Origin: Physcomitrium patens
Taxonomy: Eukaryota; Streptophyta; Bryopsida; Funariales; Funariaceae
NCBI RefSeq assembly: GCF_000002425.4
Contig: NC_037267.1
Span: 4,653,407-4,717,406, forward strand
DNA: 64,000 nucleotides
Reading direction: 5' to 3'
Shown here: positions 19,934 through 32,177 of the stretch, piece after piece
Layout of the letters: each line of letters starts with the position of its first letter
How positions within the stretch are numbered: position 1 is the first letter of the stretch
Translations under genes and position numbers: made by a program
Notes under the pieces: model-generated
The model's database searches: none
What the model was told of the DNA's origin: nothing
Seen by the model: the letters and a program-made list of their open reading frames with translations, nothing else

Positions 19934-21109
19934 GGATGTCATCTTGATAGTTTTAATTCTATGATTTAAGATATATAGGATTAGTTACTACAAAAAATAA
20001 GCTGCTGATTTTAAGCAAAGACTTTTAAGGCAACAATGATAATGACGTAAATAAGTCCAAGGAATAAAAAGCAATAGACAAAGTAATATTTGCTCATTTT
20101 TAAAATAATCTAGACATTGATTTTTTATATGAAGATGTAAATGCAAAGATAGAGTATCTAAAATGTAATTAAGTAATGGAAGAATTGATTTTTGATGTTT
20201 ATACATATGCATCAAAAACCAAGGATAATTTTTTTGCTTATACCACACCATAGCCAAAGCTATTTTTATACTATATAAAGAAAAATCTCCTCCTTGTTGG
20301 ATAAAAAATCATTTGATCAAGTTCTAAAAATTTCACTCATAGACTAGAGGATGTCCTTGAAAGTAAGACAAAATAACACCGTAATGCATTTAAGAAGAAA
20401 ATGTGAGCTTGATAATTTAGTAAGAAGATAGAATAGAAATCCAATTTATTGTAGCACCATTGAACGTTAGAATTGAAACAATAATTAGAAAATATTTTAT
20501 ACATTATAAAAACCACTAAAAGGATACTTTTGGCTTTTTTTTTTATTTCTTCAAGAATTGGACATTCAATTGTGAATAAAAATAAGATTATTTGTCACAT
20601 TTTTGAAAGTTGTAGCTAAGTAGAACATTGTAATGTGTTATACTTCGGTAAATAAAAAAAAAGCATGGATTCACTATCTTTGAGGTATTTATAATTTGAT
20701 CATGTAGCAAAAAAAATTATGTCAAAAGAAGTGCTTATATCTTGGATACATCATTATAATGCAATTATTATTCTACAATGTGCCATTGACTAATAAAACC
20801 TCGAGCTAACGATATAAATTGTAATTTTTTTTTTGTTGAGGTAATAGTGGCAATATAGTGGTTGGTTTTGTATTAATAGTTAAAGTTGATACATTAGCTT
20901 CCAAAAGTACAGCAAGAAATTTCAATGTATGCAAATTATTCATTAGTGCAAAATTACAAAAAATGCTAGAAGCTCAAAACTGATGGATTAATTTGGCTAA
21001 TTGTGAGAGATTATGAGAATCTAATTTTGCTAAAAAAAATATCCTTGGAGATAGGGCATATTAAGTGATTGTATCATCTAAAAGCTTCCAAATGTAGATT
21101 TGAGCTCAA

Positions 21110-21146
<37 letters not shown>

Positions 21147-21389
21147 ATCATGGATTGAATTTATCAATGGATAAAGTTATATCATCAATAAGAACAAAAA
21201 TACTAAAGACTCTAAGTTTAAAGATATTTGATTTTATTTCTATAAATATCTTATAAGATATCTTATTTAATTATTATTTTAAAGATTTGAAGTTGAAGAA
21301 AAGACAAGCTACTTGAATTGCTTCTACTTTTAAGAAGCTTAGAAAGGCTTGATTAAAAGTAGGCAACAAGTAATTGTTTGGAGGTTGCA
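19934..21389. other. AT-rich intergenic DNA
   Basis: No gene, RNA or complete repeat element recognised. Only short non-significant open frames and a (TA)n tract at 21112-21143. Confidence 0.6.
21112..21143. repeat. (TA)n microsatellite
   Basis: Uninterrupted AT dinucleotides, about 32 bases. Confidence 0.95.
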
Positions 21390-21890
21390 ATTCTATTATT
21401 CTACAACACTATTTTGATATAATGTGAAAGGTTTGAAAAACCCTTTGTGAATGTTATAAGTTGCACAATATTTCTTGAATTCTATTGAGGGAAATTCACC
21501 TCTATTGTCAAATATTAATATTTGTAATTTCTTTCCAATCTTGTTTTTGATTGTTTGGTGGAAGATACAAAATTTTGGAAAAAATTTACTTATCTTGAAG
21601 AAAAAATATACAAATGTTTGTTTCAAAAAATTATCCACTACACAATAAAAGTAGCATACTTTGCTCGGTGATTTTACTCAAAAGGACCATGTAATATTTG
21701 TATGAACCAATTCTAAAATGTTGGATGTTTATTGAATTTGCGACTTTGGAGTCTTTGCCCAAGTTTGCTTTCTTTTGATATAAATTTCACATGATGTGTT
21801 GCTTACTACAAGATTTCAAAGGCTTGTAAAAATTCCTTGTTCTATAATTCTATACATGTTGTGATAATGAATGTGGCCCAATTGTCCCTG
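21390..21890 (-). pseudogene. Ty1/copia integrase remnant
   Basis: Minus-strand reading recovers pre-integrase (GHIHYHNMYRI), a degenerate CxxC (SNTSCEIY), LELVHTNI and VDNFLKQTFVYFF. It then shows the integrase core KKLQILIFDNRGEFPSIEF (Asp and Glu region) and NSVVE, with several stops between. This is the usual copia order, but heavily decayed. Upstream minus-strand DNA to about 22600 has weak gag-like traces that I would not annotate. Confidence 0.75.
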
Positions 21891-23190
21891 TTAAAGAGTT
21901 GATGTGTTGTTGTGATCAATAAAACAAGAAAGAATTTTTAAACACCCTATAAAAATGTGATGCCATGTAGTTTATAGAAATTGTCATGATTTTGTTATTA
22001 TACTTATCTAATTATATTGCTTGATATTGCTTAGATTAAAGATACATAATACATAAACTTTAATACAAAATTGATAGAAAGTAGATTTTTTTGAATGCTT
22101 GGTGAATAAAAAATATGGCTGATTGTTTGTATTTCTTTAGAAGAAAGTTAAATAGATATTTTTCCAATACTAAGTATATTGTGGCTATATCTTCATGTTG
22201 ATGTGATTTTATTGTTGTTACTTACTTATAGTGATGAAAAAATTGATTTCTATCTTATAATATGATATAAAGTACCTAAATCTAGATACTAAAGGGCCGC
22301 AATTTAATTAGATTCTATTAAGTTAATCTTAGTAAAGCAAGTTTCTATTACCTAAGACATTCATAGTTCTTTTTTAGTAGTATTTTTTTTTATTATATTT
22401 AAGAGGGTTGGTTGATTCATCATTATCAATATATTCTTCAATATTGTTGATATGGCTTCCAAATGATTTGTTTTGGCACTTAGATTAGAGTTGGAATTCC
22501 ATGGCTTCTAATTTTATCATCATAGCTTTAATGTTATCTTCATGGGTACTCACCTTTTGCATCTTACTAAATGTTTCCAAATTCAACAAAGTTTTGAATT
22601 TTAATAATGATATGACATACACTTAATATTTTGTATATTAGAATGTGTATCCATAAGTGTATGAGTATTTTTAGTTCTTTGTTCATTTACAATTTAACCA
22701 CTCCAAATCCTCTTCTTTTTGTTTTTGTTTTGTTTTTATGTTTGTTGTTGTTAAAATTCAACTTTACAGTTGTAAATATGTACATTATCCTCAATGAACT
22801 CTGATTTTGACACAAGTATGTTTGTATGTTTGTTTATATATATATATATATATATATTTATACATAAAAATATACTCATGTCAAAAGAAAACTAGGTAAT
22901 CAATAATCTTGAGCAAGAAAATTTTATAAGCCAGAAATATATGCTTTTTCTTTTCTTTTTTTAAGTATATTTTGCAGATATTTAGAGTGAAAGCACGTGT
23001 ATCATGGAACAATTTCAGCATACATGTCATTGTTTTGAAAACACTCTTAAACTAACAACCCACATGTCAATCCACACATAAATTTACTAAACCCGTAGCT
23101 TAGAAAATAATTTCCCTTAAAAAGAAAATTGCCGTCTGATCTTGTGATTAATCCATTTCCTATGAGAGAAAACTGAGAATACACAGCAAG
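21891..23190. other. AT-rich intergenic DNA
   Basis: No coding region seen. Contains a (TA)n run at 22835-22858 and possible very old copia gag traces on the minus strand around 22440-22600. Confidence 0.5.
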
Positions 23191-24023
23191 CCGAGAAGTG
23201 TCAGGGGCAAACCCTACTTTTATATCCGGTATGACGAGGGCAAATCGACAGCGAAGGGTAACTCACAGACCTCAATCCGGGTATGTGAGAATTCCACTCT
23301 GGCAACGCCGCGTGACCAGAGTCCTGACATGCGGAGAGGAAGGCAAGATCGATTGCTTTGTTTCCACTTTTGGATTTGCTCTACTGCACCGAAGTATTTC
23401 TATGGGATCATGCCATTGTCCCGATTGGTTTCCTCGTGCTGACCCTTGTTGGACGCACATGCCCAGCTTGCCTGTTTCGGGATAGATAGGACGAACTGTG
23501 CTCATTGGGTGGAAGGTTCGGTGCTGCTCAGGGTTCGCTGGGATTTTTGATTCTGAGCGTTGGATTGGATTGGATTGGTTTGTTTTGGTTCCGAGTGCAT
23601 GGAGAAGCGGTCGCTTGTGTTGGGATTCGAATTGGGTTTTTTTAGTTTAAGTCAGGGAAATTGGTCGCTGTGATGGTGGTGCTGTAACGGGTTGTGGGGT
23701 CTTTTTTTGTTTTTTATTTGTGTTGTTGTTGTTGTTGTTGTTGTTCTTGTGTGCGTTGGGGATCATCCTGCAATGCGAGGAGCACAGTTTTGTAGTGGGG
23801 TCGTGTCTCTGGGATGTGAGAGATTGTGCTTGGGTGCGAATCAGTTTCGGTCTCCTAGTGGTTTGAATTGGAGGTCTTGTGTGTAAGTGGCGTTGAAATC
23901 CACTACAGGAGGTGATTCAAAGTTTGTTATGACTTTGCTTTTGTTCTTGTCGTGAGGTTTTCTGAAGGGTACAATTTAGGGAAAGGTTCCTTTTTCGCTT
24001 TCTTGTTTTGCACTTGATCCACC
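23191..24023 (+). other. Upstream/5' leader region of the PLAC8 gene
   Basis: GC content rises sharply relative to the AT-rich left flank. A (TTG)n run at 23720-23745 and T-rich stretches precede the ATG at 24024. No convincing protein in this stretch; short open frames lack family motifs. Transcription start not determined. Confidence 0.45.
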
Positions 24024-24988
24024 ATGACCAGTGGATTACAATCCGGTGATCGAACTTCACACTCGCTCTCAAAGTCTACGTATGAAAGTAGTCCGCAGGG
24101 GGTGGTATCGGATTTAGAGAGGACGCCCCTACTTTCTCATATTTCCAAGGCTTCGGAACAGTCTGCACAGAGTCGGGATTATGGCGCAATGCAGACCGGG
24201 CTGAAGACCAAGCTTTCCGAATGTGAAATTCCTATCTGGCAGGTAATTCCTCATACCCCCAGTTTTCTTCTTTTCGATCTAAATTATATGTTGTAAAATG
24301 TGAATCTTCAATGCAGACGGCCACAAGTAGTAATATGTGAATTGCTCTAAAGGCATACTTAGTTAGGTCTCAACAGCCACCTGGCTGCCAACGTATAAAT
24401 ATTTGCGTTATTTCCTCAAGTGTTGATTCTATTATGTTTTTTAGGATAAGAAAGATTTAAACAGCATTCTATGATTATTTTTTAGTTAACGAAGTTGTTA
24501 ACTGATTGTTTCCGTTGATTCTTGTTGTCCAGAACCAACCAATGTGGAGTACTGGGCTGTTTGATTGCTGCGCAGATGTGCCTATGTGTTGCGTCACCAT
24601 GTTCCTCCCATGCTTCGCGTTTGGATGGAACGTCGAGGCTTTAGACGAGAGCAAAGATTCTTGCTGGACTGCAGCAGCAATGTGGTGGGTGCTCCAGCAC
24701 ACGATTGCGCTGGGTTGCTTGTATTCCTCGTCATATCGTGGAAAGCTACGCTCCAAGTATAATATTCCGGAAGAGCCAGTGTCGGATTGTGTCATCCACT
24801 GCCTGTGCTGGCCATGTGCATTTTGCCAGGAACATCGAGAGATTCATTACAGGAGCTTTGGTCCTGAGTCCTGGGGCCAAACTCTTACAGTTGCCCCAGC
24901 TCAGCAACAGTTCCATCCTCCTGAAAGGAAGAATCCGGAAAAGCTTAGTAAGAAATCTCGGAAGTCCAAGAAACCTCTCAATAAATGA
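24024..24988 (+). CDS. PLAC8-family Cys-rich membrane protein, 224 aa
   Basis: Two exons, 24024-24242 and 24533-24988. Donor GTAATT and acceptor TTGTCCAG leave phase 0. Exon 1 (73 aa) is a polar, Ser-rich N-terminus. Exon 2 carries the PLAC8 domain: WSTGLFDCCAD, then MCCVTMFLPCFAFG around residues 92-104, a hydrophobic middle (AAMWWVLQHTIALGCLYS), YRGKLRSKYNIPEEPVSDC and CLCWPCAFCQEHRE. The tail is Lys-rich (KKSRKSKKPLNK). Plant relatives include cell-number regulators and cadmium-resistance proteins, membrane-associated proteins involved in organ size or cation export. Which role applies here cannot be told. No break is seen. Confidence 0.9.
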
Positions 24989-25982
24989 ATCTCCAATGTT
25001 CTACTTCAATGCTCCTCGCATGTTGCAAAATTTGCAGGATGGCTGTAATGAGTCTCAGGAAGTTTTGTTCAGCAGGATCAAAGCGCCCCTTGGGACAATG
25101 AACATTATGTAGAAAGAGGTGCTGTGTATGGTCTAGACTAATTTAGCAGTAGATATGTCCGTGTAATGGGCAGAATTCTTCATCCTCTGTTTTGTAATAA
25201 CTAGCACACATGCACGAGCCGAGGAGATATTAGCATCTTTGAAATTTTGTGCCATACTTGGCATCTAATTGACTGTGATATTTAATAGAATACCGCACAT
25301 TGTAATTTAAACACACCTTACAAACTTTGAGCAATTTGGTAACCTGAGCATCATTCAAGGTGAAGCTCATGTATTTTAGAAGCATCTTTTAAAACGACAA
25401 ATTTGTTTCATATTCGTGTACATGACAGAGCCCTAAGTTCAACAATTTACTATGAATTGTCTAACAGGATGGTCAGGCAAAATGGAATCACCAAAACCGA
25501 CGCAGTTTTAAAAATCTAGCAGTAGTTGTGGCAGGATCCTTTCGAAGTGAGTTCCCTCGATTGTTGTGCATCCTTCAGCTTCAGCAACCAATGCTGCTCT
25601 TTCCACTGCCTCTGTTGCATGCAAAAGTAGTCCTCTCAGCAGGTATCTTCATGGTGTTGCCAGCACACGACAACTTCAACTATTTTTTGCACACATCCTC
25701 ACCAATGAAGATTAAGAAAGAGTTGCACGCAACGTACCAGTAACGAAAAGGCGGAGGTATTCACAACTCAGTTTCAAGGCATCTGAATTGACTGTGTTCA
25801 TGGCATTAAACATAACATCAGACATCCTTTTTCAACATCGGAAAACCCCTTAAGGAATTAAATTTGGAGGCTTATCCTCACACAAAACCCTAACCTCTTA
25901 GCCTGGAACACTGCATCAATTCTAAAACAGCATTACATTATTCAGGTAAAAACATGGCATGCAGGTTTGGCGAAAATGCTCA
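24989..25982. other. Downstream of PLAC8, no gene recognised
   Basis: Probably the PLAC8 3' UTR for the first few hundred bases, then unassigned sequence. Nothing protein-like was recognised. Confidence 0.5.
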
Positions 25983-26764
25983 CTATTTGTTCCCCGAGAT
26001 TTTTTAGAAGGACCTGCACCTGCTGCGGCAACCTGCAGAAACAGCAGCGGACGAAGTTAAAACAATCCTCTTAAAAGTCACGAACAAAAATCGTGATACG
26101 AGCGTCAGTACACATAATGAGACTTCTTACTCTGGTAATTGCTATTGCTTAAGTGAAGCCAGAAATATACATTCTTTTAGCAAAGAGGAAGTAGTGATAT
26201 AGCCTTCCCACCTCAGGGTCTGCTTCATCTGAGTCCTCCTTCGACCGTTCTGGATCACAACGTGATAAAATTAATTGAGAACGTGCAAACTTCTTGCAAC
26301 AAGCATTGAATGAAGAAAATACTAGGGGAAGATGTATCAGATAAGTAATGGGTTCTCACTTTTTGCAGTTTGAGCCCACACGAACTTAAAGATTTCCTGG
26401 AGAGTTTCCTTCACATTTACAACACGACATTACATATCAAGAAAATTGATTCAGTGCTCAAGCAGAGATGCTTATCATAACACAGTTACGCACATTGTTC
26501 TCAATCCTCTCAACCCACATCAACACTTCACTAAAATCTGCAAACGAAATATAAACTAGCGGGCTACTCGATCAGCGTCACAAAAAAAAAGTATCCACAT
26601 GCACTTAAGGCAAAATCTTGAAGGCTCGAGAACTTCCGAGGGCTGGCCTTCACATACATCGAGCAAGAAAGAAAACGAGATGCGCTGAGAAGAACGATGT
26701 CTACGGTGAGGATGCACGAATTTACCGGTTGAAATGTGCTGGTAAGGTGCTCCATAGAATACAA
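25983..26764 (-). other. Possible small multi-exon gene, unidentified
   Basis: On the minus strand several short splice-bounded readings line up: MEHLTSTFQP (from 26764), DFSEVLMWVERIENN (after TTTGCAG near 26540), ETLQEIFKFVWAQTAK (near 26420-26360), EDSDEADPE (near 26240-26220) and VAAAGAGPSKKSRGTNS (after CTGCAG near 26034). The acidic then Lys/Arg-rich end and helical middle look protein-like, but the phases do not all join and no family is recognised. Treat as a hypothesis. It would be divergent to DapB. Confidence 0.25.
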
Positions 26765-27079
26765 ATGTATGGCTAAGTTGAGGTTCCAGTAGAGGATTGC
26801 ACCGATACACGAAGCGTTGTAGAATGATCAAAACATGACCAAAACTCGAGTCAGGAATATCTCACTACTCTGGACGCATGCCATTGACTTCAAAATGACA
26901 CGTCACCTATACCCATACCTTCTCATACTAAAACCCTGTATTCTGCATTGCACCCAGAGTTGTGCCAGAAGTTTGCGTTTTGTTTCTTCGGGGTTTAGAG
27001 TTCGGGGGACTTGGTCTGGTGGTCTTCTTTTGACTATCTTGGTTGTTAGTTGACTCAAGCGTCCTTCGCGAGGTATCAT

Positions 27080-29239
27080 ATGGCAACTCGTATGGCATTG
27101 CTTCCGCAGTGCCTTTCCAATGATGCTTTCAGTGGCATTCACCAGCCGGCGCGATCACATTCTCTGGAATTTAAGCGAACACCCTCTACAAACCTGAGGT
27201 TTAGTAATTTGAAGGGACATGTTGTTTTTGGGTGCGGCGCGAGGTTTGAAAGAATGGAGGCCAGATTTCCGGTTTGCGCGCGAGCTGCGGCGGGGGACAG
27301 CACTAGGGGTTTTGGGGATTTGGCGGTTATGGTGAATGACTGCTCGGGGAAGATGGGTGGAGCTGTTGCAGAGGCGGCTGTTAGGGCTGGCCTACAATTA
27401 GTGCCTGTTTGTCTTACGGGGCCTGGTCTTGGACGTTCATTCTCCATTCAGGGGGTTAATGTCGAGTCTGTGGATTCTCAAGAGCGTGAGCGAGTGATGG
27501 ATCAAGTATTGCAAGATTATCCTAATGTCATTGTCGTGGACTACACATTACCAGCAGCTGTGAATGGTGAAGCATAACTCTTGCCCTAACTTTGATGTAG
27601 AAGTCCGGTTTGGCTAGGGATGAGGCTCCATCAGCGCGAGTGTTATGTCTCTTGGATGCTATCGGTTTTTGGTTTTTGTTGTGGTGGTGCCGACTTCGTT
27701 CAGGAGTTTAAAGCGGTGTTCATACAGGTAATGCTGAATTTTACTGTAGTCGGGGCCTACCATTCGTGATGGGTACCACGGGTGGTGATCGTGATAAGCT
27801 TATGGAGGATGTATTGAAATCCGGGGTATACTCAGTTATCGCTCCTCAAATGGGAAAGCAGGTAATGTGTCTTATGACGCATTTCCTATCCATAAACCCC
27901 CTAGACACGTACTCACAGCCGGTAGATCATCATTTTCTACAGTTAGAAATCCTTTGTATCTGTGCATCAATGAAATGGAGTGTCGAAGTCTTGACAGCCA
28001 TGAACCTAAAAATAAATTGTGTTCCAGGTTGTAGCATTTCAAGCAGCTATGGCGATCATGGCTGAGCAGTTCCCAGGCGCCTTTTCAGGCTACAAACTCA
28101 AGGTTTCTAGAATTTCAAACTTTTCACGTCTTCAACTTCAGCGAGTAGCATTGCATGCTGAAGTTATTCAACAAATGCTTGATGTTTGTTTCAGCAAATG
28201 CCCTTTTATAAGGATACTCGATGAAGCCTGTGGTTGTGCGTGGTTTTGTGTAAAATAGATGATAATGCTTGTTGTTCACGAGTTTTAGACAGCTTTCCTG
28301 TCGTTGAATACTTCAGAATTGTGTTGTGTATGCTTGCAGGTTCTAGAATCCCATCAGTCCACCAAAGTGGATACGTCTGGAACTGCGAAAGCTATTATTG
28401 GCAGCTTTCAGAAACTAGGCCTTGCCTTTGACATGGAAGAGGTGTTTGTTTTCAGTCCCTTACGCATCCCTTTAAATTACTCAATTTCAGCTGTAACCTG
28501 TAATATTTTCTTAAATTAATATCCTCTATCTTGTTTTTCTCACTAGTGCGTGCGATTTTTCATCTCTGCTGGATGCTTGTGGATTGTGGCAGATCGAGAT
28601 GGTAAGAGATCCCAAGAGGCAAATTGAGGAGATGAAAGTGCCTGAAGCACACCTTAATGGTCATGCTTATCATACATACCAAGTTGTTTCGCCAGACGGC
28701 ATGTACGAAAACTCCTGCCCATGGACTAGCAATGCACTGTTATTGTTATTCTCAAGTTTTCTGACGCATATTGAAGCAGCATTTAACATCAACTCTTCGA
28801 AGATGTCCTAGTCATACTTTGAATCGTTTTGAAGGTATTCGTATCTGAAAGGGTCTCCTTGTACCTGTAGGGTTATCTTTGAATTTCAGCACAATGTGTG
28901 CGGGAGATCTATATATGCAGAGGGTACTGTCGATGCAGTCTTATTTTTAGCCAAGAAGGTAAGCATCTGACTGAGGAAATTATTCTGTTCCATTTAAGTT
29001 GGATTTTTTTACTTTCTTGACCACCAGTTTGGAGTGATGCCTTGCCTTTGAGGATGCTTCAGGAGGCACTCATCACTGTACATATTGCTATCGGTTTTTC
29101 GTATTTGGTGTCCGAATATAATTTTAGACAGGCAGTTCTGAAGTCTCTGGATGCTCGCTGTAATGTGCAGATCCGAGAGAGATCAGATAAGAAGTTGTAC
29201 AATATGATTGATGTGTTGCGCGAAGGGAGCATGCGGTAA
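27080..29239 (+). CDS. DapB: 4-hydroxy-tetrahydrodipicolinate reductase, chloroplast type
   Basis: Reduces 4-hydroxy-tetrahydrodipicolinate to tetrahydrodipicolinate with NAD(P)H in plastid lysine (diaminopimelate) synthesis. Seven exons: 27080-27566, 27728-27861, 28028-28102, 28340-28441, 28593-28702, 28871-28958, 29171-29239. All junctions are GT-AG and keep frame; 354 aa, normal for plants. The Ser/Arg-rich N-terminal ~80 residues look like a transit peptide. The nucleotide-binding motif is VMVNDCSGKMG, followed by VVDYTLP, PFVMGTTGGDR, the catalytic stretch ESHQSTKVDTSGTAK (His and Lys), QHNVCGRSIYAEG and YNMIDVLREGSMR at the end. The ATG at 27080 is the first in frame and gives the transit peptide. 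Intact. Confidence 0.95.
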
Positions 29240-30593
29240 GATGCAGATATCATATTTTGTAGTCGAACCTTAAGGAATGAAAGAGAATGCAATTTTGCCT
29301 TTTATTTCCAAATTTTCCTCTTCTGAGTTGTCACCCAGGTTTCAATTGTTTTTGACTGGAGTTCACAGTGGGCAATTTGCTCACAATGTGTTGTTCTGAG
29401 GACTGGAAGCATTTAGTAAGGTACCAAGCTGGGTTCTCACTTGCATTTGTTTCTTGCTGCTCATGATCTCTCTTCTAAGGTATATACGAGTACTTTCTGA
29501 GCGACCTAGTGTGTGTTTTACGCTTGTTCGACGTTTTATTTATTATTCATTCCGCAATGTAAGATCTGAAGGTGCTGAAAGGTGCTGTTTAGTGTCTGTT
29601 ATATCTTAGATGAGTCTGTCGTGGGTTATGCATACATGAGAGGCTGCATTCTTAACTGCAATTTTTAGTGTCAAGTGATAATTCTACTCGTTCGATATTC
29701 TCATTGAAGCAGTCCTTGCGAATTACTGTTGATGGATGCCAAGTAGGAACGAGTTCATTGAGGTGTCGCTTTTGTCTTATATGCAATGTATTGAAACAGA
29801 ATATTGAAAATAGAGAGAGATATGTGTGTGCATAGATAGATATATATATATATATATATATATAGTACAACAAAAGATGTGAGAATGGACGTGTTTACAA
29901 ATGCCTTTGTGATTTATATTTATATACACATGAAATTTTAACGATGGTTTCACAATCAAAAAACATTGTGTGTATGTGAAACGATAGATCTAAAAAAACT
30001 AGTTTTAACAAGGTGCGTGATTAATTTAGATAAATAATGAAAAATTGTGTACAGCCAACAAGAAATAATAAGAAAGGTATTTATATTGTTTATCTTAATT
30101 TACTTCGATATATATGTATATATATAATCCATGGATAAGAAAATTACAAAATCAAATACAAACTTTAGCACAAGTCCTTTTTGTCAAGAAGACTTGGCAA
30201 CTCTATCATTATAAGTGTTTTAATAATTTGGTAACAATGCTTAGTTTCGACAAATATTAAATAGAATTTGCTAGAAAATTGTTAAAGAACATATGAAGAT
30301 AATCTTCAAATACTTTGGAGCATTTTAAGTGTATCTTAAAAAAATAGATATTTAAAGTAAATTGGGTAAAATATTAATTTAGCAATAGTGGTTTTATTGT
30401 GATTCTCTTTAGTACAAACATTACTAAAAGCAACAAGACTTATAAGGAGGTGGTGCCATCATATAATCATGGAACCAAGTGAGTGTCATATATTTAGTTT
30501 TGAAGTAGAAATTAAATCATCTCAGTAAGTTATGTATTCAAAGAAAAAATATATTAAAAAATGTGGTTCAACATATTATAAATATTACATATA
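29240..30593. other. DapB 3' region grading into AT-rich DNA
   Basis: First part probably 3' UTR. From about 29800 strongly AT-rich with a (TA)n tract and no coding region, up to the Tc1-type element. Confidence 0.55.
29841..29864. repeat. (TA)n microsatellite
   Basis: 24 bases of TA repeats, next to GATA-like units. Confidence 0.95.
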
Positions 30594-30626
30594 CAGTGAC
30601 AAACAAAACCGAGTACAAAATCTGAA
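30594..30626 (+). repeat. Left terminal inverted repeat of the Tc1-type element
   Basis: 33 bases, identical to the reverse complement of 32145-32177. TA duplicated outside. Confidence 0.97.
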
Positions 30627-30786
30627 CACTCATAGTTCATTGATCCTTCCAACTGACACATAAGTCAATTGATAGAATTACTTTTTTATTGTGTGTATTC
30701 ATCCAGTCTTCTACATGGATGAAAAATCTCATTATTATTTGATGTAGGGTTTATGAGAAAAGTGTTGTAGAAGCACACAGACATGC

Positions 30787-30803
30787 GTACTCAGTTTTGG
30801 TTG
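30787..30803 (-). repeat. Internal inverted copy of the TIR core
   Basis: GTACTCAGTTTTGGTTG is the reverse complement of the TIR core (CAAACAAAACCGAGTAC) with two mismatches. A shorter one (TGAGTACAA) is at 31978-31986 near the right end. Possibly secondary transposase-binding sites. Confidence 0.45.
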
Positions 30804-30933
30804 CTTCTTCTTGCTGAATTTCGAAATTTCAATATACACTCCTTGTTGCAAGATTTGAGGGCATTTTTTGTTTGTTGTGTTGTTCTTGTTGTATACTATC
30901 TATAGTAAAAGTTGATTTTTCAATTGTATCTCT

Positions 30934-31950
30934 ATGCCTCGGTTGTGTGAATCATTGAAGCACCAAGCATTGGTGCAGCTTAGGAGTGGTGTTTCTACAA
31001 GAAAAGTTGCAGACTCACTTGGAATGAGTCAGTCTTCAGTAGCTCATCTGAGGAGGGAGATTAGTGGTGAAATAGAAAAGCAAAGAGGAGGACGTCCAAA
31101 GGTTTTAGGAGAGCAAGAGAAGCGACTTGGTGTGCACCTTGTCACTACTGGTTGTCTCAAAACGGCAAGTGCAGCTGCAAAACAACTTCGAGAAAAAACA
31201 GATAAACACTTCTCAGACATCACCTTGAGGCGTGGTTTGAGAGAAGCTGGTTTGGGTGCTTGTGTGCAACAAAAGAAGCCTCTACTTGCCAAAAGACATG
31301 TTCTTGCAAGGTTGAGTTTTGTTCATAAATACAAAAATTGGACCGTTGATGATTGGAGACGGGTTATTTTCAGTGATGAGACAAAGATTAACCTAATCAA
31401 CTCAGATGGTAGGTCTTGGTGTTGGTTGAGAGAAGGAGAACGACCTGGACCTAAACATGTTAGTCAAACTGTCAAACATGGTGGTGGTTCAATTATGATT
31501 TGAGGTTGTATGACTGCTTTTGGGCCAGGTGCTTGGTATCAAATTGAAGGTAGAATGGAGCAACACTTGTACAAAAAAAATTTAGAAACCTACTTGCAAA
31601 GTATCACACAGAATTACAACTTAGATCCTACTAAGGTGGTTTTTCAACATGATAATGATCCCAAACATATGACAAAAAGTGTTCAATTTTGGCTCTCTTC
31701 ACAACCATTTCAGCTCCTTCGATGGCTAGCTCAATCTCCAAATTTGAATCCAATGGAACATTTTTGGGCCCTTCTCAAACAGCGTTTAAGCCAAGTCACT
31801 CCAAGGCCAAGAGGTGTTGAAGAATTGTGGGAGAATGTTTGTAGTATTTACCCTAGTTTTGATGCAAAAGATTGTGAGAAACTATACAAAAGTATGCCAA
31901 GAAGGATTTCAGCTGTTTTGGAAGCAAAAGGTTATTGGACTAAATATTGA
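30934..31950 (+). pseudogene. Tc1-type DD34E transposase, one in-frame stop
   Basis: ATG at 30934; 338 codons with a single TGA at 31501-31503 where relatives have Trp (IMI-stop-GCM). The N-terminus shows paired helix-turn-helix DNA binding (RSGVSTRKVADSLGMSQSSV) and a GRPK motif linker. Catalytic core: first Asp in VIFSDETKIN, second Asp in VVFQHDNDPKH, Glu in SPNLNPMEHFW. I count 34 residues between the second Asp and the Glu, i.e. DD34E. That is the Tc1 type, not the DD39D mariner type usual in plants. The stop removes half of the catalytic core, so this copy cannot make transposase unless read through. Confidence 0.93.
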
Positions 31951-32144
31951 AGTTTGAAGATTTTCTTTGAACAATACTGAGTACAAGACATAGTTGTTGA
32001 TTTGACTTTGTAGAAGGATGTTTAGTTATCAATTTGATGTGCAACTTTGTACATGTATACAAGACTGTGTGTATTATTCCATGTAACTTTCAGATTTATA
32101 AAGCAATCATTGAAATTTCTGTAATTGCTCTTGAAAGTTGGCAC

Positions 32145-32177
32145 TTCAGATTTTGTACTCGGTTTTGTTTGTCACTG
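32145..32177 (-). repeat. Right terminal inverted repeat of the Tc1-type element
   Basis: 33 bases, exact inverted copy of the left end, followed by TA. Confidence 0.97.

Larger units (their letters stand above)
30594..32177 (+). mobile_element. Tc1/mariner-type DNA transposon, structurally complete (1584 bp)
   Basis: Perfect 33-bp terminal inverted repeats, 30594-30626 and 32145-32177, starting CAGTGACAAACAAAACCGAG. They are flanked by the TA target duplication (30592-30593 and 32178-32179) that is the hallmark of the superfamily. One transposase gene lies inside. Identical repeat ends and a single nonsense codon suggest recent activity, or cross-mobilisation by an intact relative. Confidence 0.96.

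Noticed and set aside
27139-27447. Minus-strand open frame in DapB exon 1
   Set aside because: Shadow of the GC-rich first exon of DapB.
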